Below, in pieces: positions 30,561 to 37,164 of a stretch of DNA of 64,000 nucleotides. The position numbers and the translations under genes were made by a program. How positions within the stretch are numbered: position 1 is the first letter of the stretch; the number at the start of each line of letters is the position of its first letter. Origin of the DNA: Rathayibacter sp. SW19 (GTDB lineage Bacteria; Actinomycetota; Actinomycetes; Actinomycetales; Microbacteriaceae); contig NZ_CP133020.1 in NCBI RefSeq assembly GCF_030866825.1, forward strand, positions 1,860,001 through 1,924,000, given 5' to 3'. The notes below the pieces were generated by a model. That model was not told the origin of the DNA. It worked only from the letters and a program-made list of their open reading frames with translations, and did no database searches.

Positions 30561-31373
30561 ATGACAATTCGAGTGGCGGTCGTCGGAGCGACGGGCAAGT
30601 TGGGCTCGGTCGCAACCCGCCTGATCGAGGCGGCTGCGGACCTGGAACTCGTGGCCGCCCTCGATTCATCGAGTCCGCTGCAGGCGATGCTCGGCACGGA
30701 TTCGGCCCCCACCGATATCGTGCTCGATGTGACTCTGCCCGCGGTGAGCCCTGACATCGTCGATTTTGCTGTTGAACACGGGCTGAATGTTCTGGTCGGC
30801 ACGTCCGGCTGGTCCTCGGAACGGATCTCGAAGCTCGAATTCGCACTCGGCGATGCGCCGAAGACCGGCGTTGTCATCATCCCGAATTTTTCTATCGGGT
30901 CCGCGCTTGCTACGGCGTTCGCGGTCGCCGCCGGTCGGTTCTACGACTCCATCGAGATCGTCGAAGCGCACGGTGCCGGCAAGATCGATTCGCCGTCGGG
31001 CACCGCGGTGCGTACGGCGGAGCTGATCACTGCAGCACGCGGATCGCGCGGACCGGTCGAAGCACCGCACGTCGACCAGCGCGCGCGGGGGCAGCAGGTT
31101 GCGAGCATCCCCGTGCACAGCCTGCGATTGCGGGGCGTTGTCGCCAGTCAACGGGTGATTCTCGGCGGCCCAGGTGAGGTCGTGACGATCAGCCACGACA
31201 CCATCGATTCCAGCGCGTATGAGGCCGGGATTCTCAGCGCCTTGCGCGCGAGTGTCGGGGTGCGTGGTGTTCTGGTCGGCCTCGACCAACTGATCGACCT
31301 GTCCATTGCGCTTCCGCGCACTTCAGGTGTGAGCTCAGTCGACACACGCGGTGCGAAGGCGGGCCGGAAATGA
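30561..31373 (+). CDS. dapB: 4-hydroxy-tetrahydrodipicolinate reductase
   Basis: A 270-residue NAD(P)H enzyme of the lysine/diaminopimelate pathway. The nucleotide loop is VAVVGATGKLGSVATRLIEA. NVLVGTSGWS and IIPNFSIGSALATAFA follow, then the signature IVEAHGAGKIDSPSGTA, with the catalytic His and Lys in E-A-H-x-x-x-K. dapA (34303) and dapF (46527) are in the same window. Overlaps the following membrane-protein gene by 4 nt. Confidence 0.95.
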   Translation: MTIRVAVVGATGKLGSVATRLIEAAADLELVAALDSSSPLQAMLGTDSAPTDIVLDVTLPAVSPDIVDFAVEHGLNVLVGTSGWSSERISKLEFALGDAPKTGVVIIPNFSIGSALATAFAVAAGRFYDSIEIVEAHGAGKIDSPSGTAVRTAELITAARGSRGPVEAPHVDQRARGQQVASIPVHSLRLRGVVASQRVILGGPGEVVTISHDTIDSSAYEAGILSALRASVGVRGVLVGLDQLIDLSIALPRTSGVSSVDTRGAKAGRK

Positions 31374-31825
31374 AGGGCCGGATTGCCGCAATCCTGATGG
31401 CGGCGCTGCTGTTGGTTTATGTCGTGCTGGTCGGGCAGCAGGCCGTTCTGATGCTGTTCTCGGGCCAGGCTGCCGGCGTCGTGATGGGGTCTGCCCTGAT
31501 CGTGTTCCCGCTGATCGCGATCTGGGCGATAGCGCGCGAGTTGGCGTTCGGGGTGCGCACGCAGAAGCTGGTGCACATCCTCGAGGCCGAGGGTGCACTG
31601 CCCGTCGATGACCTGCCGCATCGCGCCAGTGGTCGTCCGTTGCGCGACGCGGCAGACGCCACGTTCCCGGCATATCGTGCTGAAGTCGAATCGCAGCCGC
31701 AGAGTTGGCGCGCTTGGTTCCGGCTCGGACTGGCATACGACGCATCCGGGGACCGCAAGCGTGCCAGACACGCACTCCGCGAGGCGATCCGCCTCTACCG
31801 GGCCAGCGCCCATGCGACGGCTTGA
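31370..31825 (+). CDS. Membrane-anchored TPR-like hypothetical protein
   Basis: A 151-residue protein. Two N-terminal transmembrane helices (about 5-30 and 38-58) are followed by a soluble tail with one TPR-like helix pair (WRAWFRLGLAYDASGDRKRA then LREAIRLYR). It is commonly found after dapB in this group, with no assigned function. ATGA overlap with dapB indicates coupling. Its last 31 bp overlap the converging SDR gene. Confidence 0.75.
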   Translation: MKGRIAAILMAALLLVYVVLVGQQAVLMLFSGQAAGVVMGSALIVFPLIAIWAIARELAFGVRTQKLVHILEAEGALPVDDLPHRASGRPLRDAADATFPAYRAEVESQPQSWRAWFRLGLAYDASGDRKRARHALREAIRLYRASAHATA

Positions 31826-32682
31826 TCAACGAGCTGGTGGCGGAACGCGAACCCGTCGTTGACCAGCGCCGCGGCTGACACGTTCTGGTCTGCCAGCAAG
31901 AGTTGCCGACCAGCGTCGCCCAGGGCGAGCTCCACGACGCGTTCCGGCAGCGGCATACCGTATGGCCTGTGCAGCGCCGCAGCCAGACTGCGAAGCAGGC
32001 GCTCAGCCCGGGCCGGGGTCGGACCGACGAGATTGACAGGTCCGGCCAGCTTCGAGGTGAGCAGATGGCGGATGGCTGCGGCCTCGTCATGCAGACTGAT
32101 CCACGGCCAGTACTGCGCTCCCGTTCCAATCGGGCCACACAGCCCCACGAGGGCTAGCGCGCGCAGTGGCCGCAGCGCCCCGCCGCGCGCCAGCACCAGG
32201 CCGCTGCGCAACATGACCGTGCGGGTCGACTCCGGAGCGCGTCCGGCAGCAGCCTCCCAGCGGCGAACAACGCCTGCAAGATAATCGGAACCGGCCGCGG
32301 AGTCTTCGCGGAGCGGGCGCCCCGGCTGATCACCGTAGATGCCAACGGCGGATGCGCTCAAAAAGACGACCGGCGGCTGGGCGGCCAGCCGCATCGCATC
32401 CGTCAGCGTGTTCGTCGCCTGGAGCCGGGATTCGAGAATTCGCCGCTTGTAGCGCGGTGTCCACGGCAAGCGACTTAGCGACGCGCCCGACAGGTTGATG
32501 ACTGCGTCAGCGCCGTCGATCAACGCGGTGTCGATGATGCGCGCACGGGGATCCCATTCGAACTCGCCCGCGCTGCGCGGGGGACGCCGCACGAGTCGCC
32601 AAACAGCGTGACCGTGCTGCTCGAGCTGCCGGCGCAACTCCGTGCCGATCAGGCCGGAGGCGCCCGCGATCAGAACGGTCAT
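31795..32682 (-). CDS. TIGR01777-family NAD(P)-dependent epimerase/SDR protein
   Basis: A 295-residue extended SDR. The Rossmann motif is VLIAGASGLIGTELRRQLEQ. ADAVINLSGASLS, FLSASAVGIYGDQPGRPL, VMLRSGLVLARGGAL and ISLHDEAAAIRHLLTS are hallmarks of the TIGR01777 (YfcH/SDR39U1) family, with a C-terminal DUF1731-like region. I chose ATG 32682; the open frame up to 32757 adds an unlikely Pro-rich start. Substrate is unknown in the whole family. Confidence 0.87.
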   Translation of the reverse strand: MTVLIAGASGLIGTELRRQLEQHGHAVWRLVRRPPRSAGEFEWDPRARIIDTALIDGADAVINLSGASLSRLPWTPRYKRRILESRLQATNTLTDAMRLAAQPPVVFLSASAVGIYGDQPGRPLREDSAAGSDYLAGVVRRWEAAAGRAPESTRTVMLRSGLVLARGGALRPLRALALVGLCGPIGTGAQYWPWISLHDEAAAIRHLLTSKLAGPVNLVGPTPARAERLLRSLAAALHRPYGMPLPERVVELALGDAGRQLLLADQNVSAAALVNDGFAFRHQLVDQAVAWALAR

Positions 32683-32737
32683 GACCGTTGGGGGCACCGG
32701 CGGGCCAAAGGGCTGCGACGGCTGCGCTGACGGCATC

Positions 32738-33163
32738 TCAGGCGAGGCTGGCCTCAAGGGTGATCGGGATGCCCGACAACGCCCGCGAGACCGGACAAGT
32801 GCGCCCTGCCTCGTCTGCCAGGCGCTGGAAGTCCTCGTCTGCGATGCCAGGGACCGTCGCGTTGACCAACAGGTGGCTGCCCGTGATGCCCTGCGCGGGG
32901 TCGAATGTCACGGCGGCTGTGGTCTGAATGCTCGTCGGTGGCGTGCCGAACGTTGCGAGGATGTTGGACAGCGCCATCGAGAAGCAGGCCGAATGGGCCG
33001 CCGCGAGCAATTCTTCCGGGTTCGTCACTCCGGTCTCACCAGAGGAGCGCGCCTTCCAATTCACTGGGAACTGTGCTGCCTCCGACGAGTCGAGGGCCAG
33101 CGTTCCTTCCCCGCTCATCAAGTCGCCGTTCCAGAGTGTCGTTGCCTCGCTTGTTATCGCCAT
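32738..33163 (-). CDS. OsmC-family organic peroxide reductase
   Basis: A 141-residue OsmC/Ohr-fold protein. It has LWNGDLMSGEGTLALDS, GVTNPEELLAAAHSACFSMA with the peroxidatic Cys, and AGRTCPVSRALSG with the second Cys. Reduces organic hydroperoxides using lipoyl or thiol reductants. ATG 33163 chosen; upstream in-frame codons (MCGRF) look spurious. A thioredoxin-like gene lies 581 bp further upstream on the same strand, a reasonable functional link. Confidence 0.9.
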   Translation of the reverse strand: MAITSEATTLWNGDLMSGEGTLALDSSEAAQFPVNWKARSSGETGVTNPEELLAAAHSACFSMALSNILATFGTPPTSIQTTAAVTFDPAQGITGSHLLVNATVPGIADEDFQRLADEAGRTCPVSRALSGIPITLEASLA

Positions 33164-33274
33164 GGCAAACCTCCCGCACATCGAGTGTGACCAAGCTTAC
33201 TGTCGAGCCGACCGCGCTGATCCGAGGACCTGGGGGATTCACAGCGGATGCCACCGCGCCTCGTGCCCAGCGCG

Positions 33275-33757
33275 TTATGCGGTTGCCGAGTGTCGGCGCA
33301 CCAGGCCCAGCCGCACGAGCAGCAGGTACAACTGGCAGCCGATGCAGTATCCGAACGCCGAGTTGAGAAACGCTGCGACGAATGCGGCAGCGGCCGCGAT
33401 GATGAGACCGTAGGGCAGGCCGACGAGCTGAAGGACCAAGCCGATGGCCGTGACGATGAGTCCGACGGTCTGTGCGAATGTCGGCGGGGCCGGGTCCTCC
33501 AGCTCTGCAGGCGGGGCCAGCCGGGGCCGCACCAGAGTTTTGAACAGCACACCGTACGGATGCCGCGCCACGCCTGCCAGTGAACCCCACGCGAAGAGCG
33601 CGACGATGACGGTAAGGAGCACGAATGCCGCGACGCTCGCGCCGATCAAGCCGAGCACGATGACGATCAGGAGCAGAACCGCGGTGATCGCAGCCCCGAA
33701 TCTCGGGCCACGCGGGTCGATGCCGACGCGGTTAGGGGTGAACTCAGGTTGAGACAT
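33275..33757 (-). CDS. DUF4395 membrane protein
   Basis: A 160-residue protein with about four hydrophobic helices in two hairpins (about 22-60 and 95-145). It carries a conserved Cys pair (FGYCIGCQLYLLL) near the C-terminus, typical of DUF4395. The family often neighbours thioredoxin-like genes. Here it overlaps the end of one by 14 bp, so the two are coupled and may form a membrane thiol system (inference). ATG 33757. Confidence 0.85.
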   Translation of the reverse strand: MSQPEFTPNRVGIDPRGPRFGAAITAVLLLIVIVLGLIGASVAAFVLLTVIVALFAWGSLAGVARHPYGVLFKTLVRPRLAPPAELEDPAPPTFAQTVGLIVTAIGLVLQLVGLPYGLIIAAAAAFVAAFLNSAFGYCIGCQLYLLLVRLGLVRRHSATA

Positions 33758-34196
33758 GGGAACGTCCAATCAGATTGTCGAGACGGCCGATCAGTTCGTC
33801 ACTGCGCGGAGCGCCGCCGATCCTCGCCCGCACAACCCCCGTCTCATCCAGAAGCAGTGTCGTCGGGGTTTGGAGAATGTTGAATCGCGTCGCCAACTGC
33901 GGGTGCTCGGTCAAATCCACGTCGATGTGCTCGACGCCGGGTCGCTCGGCGGCGATCGCTCCGAGCACGCGATATGTTGCGCGGCACGGCGAGCAGAACT
34001 CTGTGGAGAACTGCACAAGCGTCGCCCGCGATCCCAGAGCGGCGGGTGCCGGGAGGTCTGCGGCAAGCACGATCTCCGCTTTGGCTTCGGTGATCCGGCC
34101 GGTCCGTGATCGCACAACAAGACCGATCACGGTCGTGACCATCACCAATCCGATGACGAGCGCAACGGCGAGCATAACGTTCATGATGGAATCCAC
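33744..34196 (-). CDS. Membrane-anchored thioredoxin-like protein
   Basis: A 150-residue protein with one N-terminal transmembrane helix (about 6-28) and a thioredoxin domain. The domain has LVQFSTEFCSPCRATYRVLG with a CSPC active site, VEHIDVDLTEHPQLATRFNI and the cis-Pro loop LQTPTTLLLDETG. The CxPC site suggests a reductase on the cytosolic or periplasmic face; topology is not certain. Coupled to the DUF4395 gene and divergent from dapA. Confidence 0.87.
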   Translation of the reverse strand: MDSIMNVMLAVALVIGLVMVTTVIGLVVRSRTGRITEAKAEIVLAADLPAPAALGSRATLVQFSTEFCSPCRATYRVLGAIAAERPGVEHIDVDLTEHPQLATRFNILQTPTTLLLDETGVVRARIGGAPRSDELIGRLDNLIGRSHVST

Positions 34197-34290
34197 GCTA
34201 CGCTCGCGCTGTGCAGAAGCGTGATCTGTGACGCAACATTACGCAGTGCGGGGCAAAACGGTGAGGGTTACCGCGCCTGGGCCGACCCGA

Positions 34291-34296
34291 TAACCT
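34291..34296 (+). promoter_or_regulatory. -10-like element of a probable leaderless dapA promoter
   Basis: TAACCT ends 6 nt before the dapA ATG (34303), with no Shine-Dalgarno sequence between. Confidence 0.4.
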
Positions 34297-34302
34297 AAAG
34301 AC

Positions 34303-35280
34303 ATGTCTGCGTCCCGGAACCCGTTCGGTCAAGTACTCGTCGCGCTCGTCACGCCGTTCACGGCAGACGGCGAAGTCGATTGGCCCGGCGTGGAGAAGCA
34401 CATCGACGACGTCATCACGGCAGGCTGCGACGGTATCGTCATCTCGGGTACGACCGGAGAGACCTCGACCTTGACAGACCCGGAGAAACTGCGTCTGATC
34501 GAGGTGGCAAAGCATGTTGCTGCGGGCCGGGCCAAGGTGATCCAGGGCGGTGGGTCGAACGAGACGGCCCACGCGATGCAGCTGTACAAGGCCAGCGAGA
34601 AGGCGGGCGCCGACGGCGTGATGATCGTCACGCCGTACTACAACAAGCCAACCCAGTCCGGGGTGCTCACGCACTTTCGCATGATCGCAGACGCAACCGA
34701 CCTGCCGGTCATCTTGTACGACATTCCAGGGCGCACCGGCATCCCGATCATGTACGAGACGATCTTGCGCGCTGCCAAGCACCCGAACATTGTCGCGATC
34801 AAGGATGCAAAGGGCAATTTCGCGGAGGTCAGCCGCGTTCTCAACAACACCGACCTGCTGTACTTCTCTGGAGACGACACCAACGTGCTCCCTCACCTGT
34901 CGATCGGCGCAACGGGCCTCGTCGGAGTGACTGCCAATATCGCGGCACGTCCCTATCGGCAGATGGTCGACGCCGTCAACGCCGGTGACCTGGCTGCGGC
35001 GACGCTTGCCCACAAGAAGCTCGAACCGCTGGTGCGTGCGGTGATGACACACGTGCCGGGCACGGTGGCTGCCAAATACATCCTGCACGGACTCGGGCGC
35101 ATCGCGAGCCCGCGCGTTCGGCTGCCGCTTGTCGGCCCAGAGGACTTCGAGGCTGCGCAGATCGAAGAGGAACTCGACTTCGTCCACGACATCCCCGGCC
35201 TCGACTTCACAAACTTCCGGCCCGATCGCAACGCTGCGGCCGGCGGCGCTCTGCCCAAGGTCGCCGGAACGACACGCTAG
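34303..35280 (+). CDS. dapA: 4-hydroxy-tetrahydrodipicolinate synthase
   Basis: A 325-residue class I aldolase of lysine/diaminopimelate synthesis that condenses pyruvate with aspartate semialdehyde. ISGTTGETSTLTDPEKLRLI contains the pyruvate-binding Thr-Thr. VMIVTPYYNKPTQSG carries the catalytic Tyr. NIVAIKDAKGNFAEVSRVL carries the Schiff-base Lys. A C-terminal tail of ~25 residues runs beyond the barrel. Followed 50 bp later by rnj. Confidence 0.96.
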   Translation: MSASRNPFGQVLVALVTPFTADGEVDWPGVEKHIDDVITAGCDGIVISGTTGETSTLTDPEKLRLIEVAKHVAAGRAKVIQGGGSNETAHAMQLYKASEKAGADGVMIVTPYYNKPTQSGVLTHFRMIADATDLPVILYDIPGRTGIPIMYETILRAAKHPNIVAIKDAKGNFAEVSRVLNNTDLLYFSGDDTNVLPHLSIGATGLVGVTANIAARPYRQMVDAVNAGDLAAATLAHKKLEPLVRAVMTHVPGTVAAKYILHGLGRIASPRVRLPLVGPEDFEAAQIEEELDFVHDIPGLDFTNFRPDRNAAAGGALPKVAGTTR

Positions 35281-35330
35281 GTGCGCTCTGAGCGCGACCA
35301 CATGGCATCCATCACCGACTAGGAGGGCAT

Positions 35331-37007
35331 ATGCCCAATTCCGTATACGAACCGCCCGCCCTTCAGCTTGGGACATTGCGCGTGATCCCCACTGGAGGGC
35401 TCGGTGAGATCGGCCGCAACATGACGGTCTTCGAGATCGACGGCAAATTGCTGATTGTCGACTGCGGTGTGCTGTTCCCCGAAGAGAACCAGCCGGGCGT
35501 CGACCTGATCCTGCCGGACTTCACCCCGGTGCGCGATCGGCTCGACGACGTTGTCGGCGTCGTGCTCACGCACGGACACGAAGACCACATCGGCGCCGTT
35601 CCGTATCTGCTCCGGCTGCGGGCCGACATCCCGCTGATCGGTTCCGGGCTGACGCTCGCGCTCGTTGAAGCGAAGCTCAAGGAGCACCGTATTCAGCCGT
35701 ACAGTCTCACGGTCAAGGAGGGGCAGCACGAGAAGCTCGGGCCGTTCGAGCTCGAGTTCGTTGCTGTCAACCACTCCATTCCGGATGCGCTCGCGGTCGC
35801 CATCACGACCAGTGCCGGTGTCGTGCTGCACACGGGCGACTTCAAGATGGACCAGCTGCCGCTGGACAAGCGGCTCACCGACCTTCGTGCGTTCGCGCGG
35901 CTTGGCGAGGCCGGCGTCGACCTCTTCCTCGTCGACTCCACCAACGCGGATGTCCCGGGCTTCACCGCCCTCGAGCGGTCCATCGGTCCGGTGCTCGACA
36001 ATGTGATCGCCCGCGCTCCACGTCGGGTGATCGTGGCGAGTTTCTCGAGTCATGTGCACAGGGTGCAGCAGGTGCTCGACGCTGCCGCGGCGAACGGCCG
36101 CCGGGTCGCGTTGTTGGGCCGCTCGATGGTGCGGAACATGACGATCGCCGCCGACCTCGGCTACTTGAAGGTGCCCGAGGGCATTCTCATTGACTACAAG
36201 AAGGCTGCGGACCTTCCCGACAACAAGATCGTTTACATGTCGACCGGGTCGCAGGGTGAGCCGATGGCCGTGCTGGCGCGCATGGCCAACCTCGACCATC
36301 AGATCGAGGTCGGCGATGGCGACACGGTGATCCTGGCTTCCAGCCTGATTCCAGGCAATGAGAACGCCGTGTATCGCGTGATCGACGGGCTGACCAAGCT
36401 GGGCGCGACGGTGGTGCACAAGGCGAACGCCCAGGTGCACGTCTCCGGGCACGCCGCTGCCGGTGAACTGCTGTACTGCTACAACATCATCAAGCCGAAG
36501 AATGTGTTGCCCGTTCACGGGGAGTATCGACACCTGGTCGCCAACTCGAAGCTTGCGCAAGACACGGGGATTCCGGCGGAGAACACCATCCTCGCGGAGG
36601 ACGGCACCGTCATCGACCTGAAAGACGGCGTCGCACGCGTGGTCGGCCAGCTCGATCTCGGCTTCGTGTACGTCGACGGTTCCAGCGTCGGTGAGATCAC
36701 GGATGCCGATCTGAAGGACCGCAGGATTCTCGGCGAAGAGGGATTCATCTCGATCATCGTCGTGGTGGAGGCCGCGACGGGTCGCGTCGTGGTCGGCCCG
36801 GAGATCCACGCGAAGGGTTTCGCGGAGGATGACACGGTGTTCGACGCTGTCAAGCCGAAGATCGTGGCCGCGCTGGTCGATGCTGCACAGAACGGCGTGC
36901 GCGACTCGCACGCCCTCTCGCAGGTCGTGCGCCGCACCGTCGGCCGATGGGTGAACACCAGCTATCGCCGTCGTCCGATGATCGTGCCGCTCGTCATCGA
37001 GGCGTAG
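35331..37007 (+). CDS. rnj: Ribonuclease J
   Basis: A 558-residue metallo-beta-lactamase/beta-CASP ribonuclease with endo- and 5'-3' exo-activity. GGLGEIGRNMTVFEIDGKLL leads to the zinc motif LTHGHEDHIGAVPYLL. VLHTGDFKMDQ, the beta-CASP part (VASFSSHVHRVQQVLDAAAA), and MSTGSQGEPMAVLARMA follow. HVSGHAAAGELLYCYNIIKP and VLPVHGEYRHL close the core. AGGAGGG precedes the ATG. The stop codon is inside the first copy of a 27-bp direct repeat. Order dapA-rnj-ftsK is usual for actinobacteria. Confidence 0.96.
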   Translation: MPNSVYEPPALQLGTLRVIPTGGLGEIGRNMTVFEIDGKLLIVDCGVLFPEENQPGVDLILPDFTPVRDRLDDVVGVVLTHGHEDHIGAVPYLLRLRADIPLIGSGLTLALVEAKLKEHRIQPYSLTVKEGQHEKLGPFELEFVAVNHSIPDALAVAITTSAGVVLHTGDFKMDQLPLDKRLTDLRAFARLGEAGVDLFLVDSTNADVPGFTALERSIGPVLDNVIARAPRRVIVASFSSHVHRVQQVLDAAAANGRRVALLGRSMVRNMTIAADLGYLKVPEGILIDYKKAADLPDNKIVYMSTGSQGEPMAVLARMANLDHQIEVGDGDTVILASSLIPGNENAVYRVIDGLTKLGATVVHKANAQVHVSGHAAAGELLYCYNIIKPKNVLPVHGEYRHLVANSKLAQDTGIPAENTILAEDGTVIDLKDGVARVVGQLDLGFVYVDGSSVGEITDADLKDRRILGEEGFISIIVVVEAATGRVVVGPEIHAKGFAEDDTVFDAVKPKIVAALVDAAQNGVRDSHALSQVVRRTVGRWVNTSYRRRPMIVPLVIEA

Positions 37008-37067
37008 CGAAGCGGAGCCTCGCTGAGCAGCAAACACAGTATCGAGGCGTAGCGAAGCGGAGCCTCG
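36996..37067. repeat. 27-bp perfect direct repeat at the 3' end of rnj
   Basis: Two identical 27-bp copies (36996-37022 and 37041-37067) are 45 bp apart start to start. Each begins ATCGAGGCGTAGCGAAGC and ends AGCCTCG, with CGAGGC/GCCTCG arms able to form a hairpin. The first copy encodes the last residues (I-E-A) and TAG stop of RNase J. The remaining ~95 bp before ftsK show nothing clear except its -10-like element. Confidence 0.9.
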
Positions 37068-37151
37068 GGGAATCGAATGCACGAACACCTTCTCAGCATC
37101 GCTCTCCATGACACTCGCCGCAGCCTCCCGGTCAATGACGGCGCGCGGAAG

Positions 37152-37157
37152 TACGGT
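37152..37157 (+). promoter_or_regulatory. -10-like element of a probable leaderless ftsK promoter
   Basis: TACGGT lies 7 nt before the ftsK ATG (37165) with no Shine-Dalgarno sequence. Confidence 0.4.
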
Positions 37158-37164
37158 GTAATCC

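Noticed and set aside
34198..35376. 392-codon minus-strand open frame across dapA
   Set aside because: Shadow of dapA, whose active-site motifs are complete.
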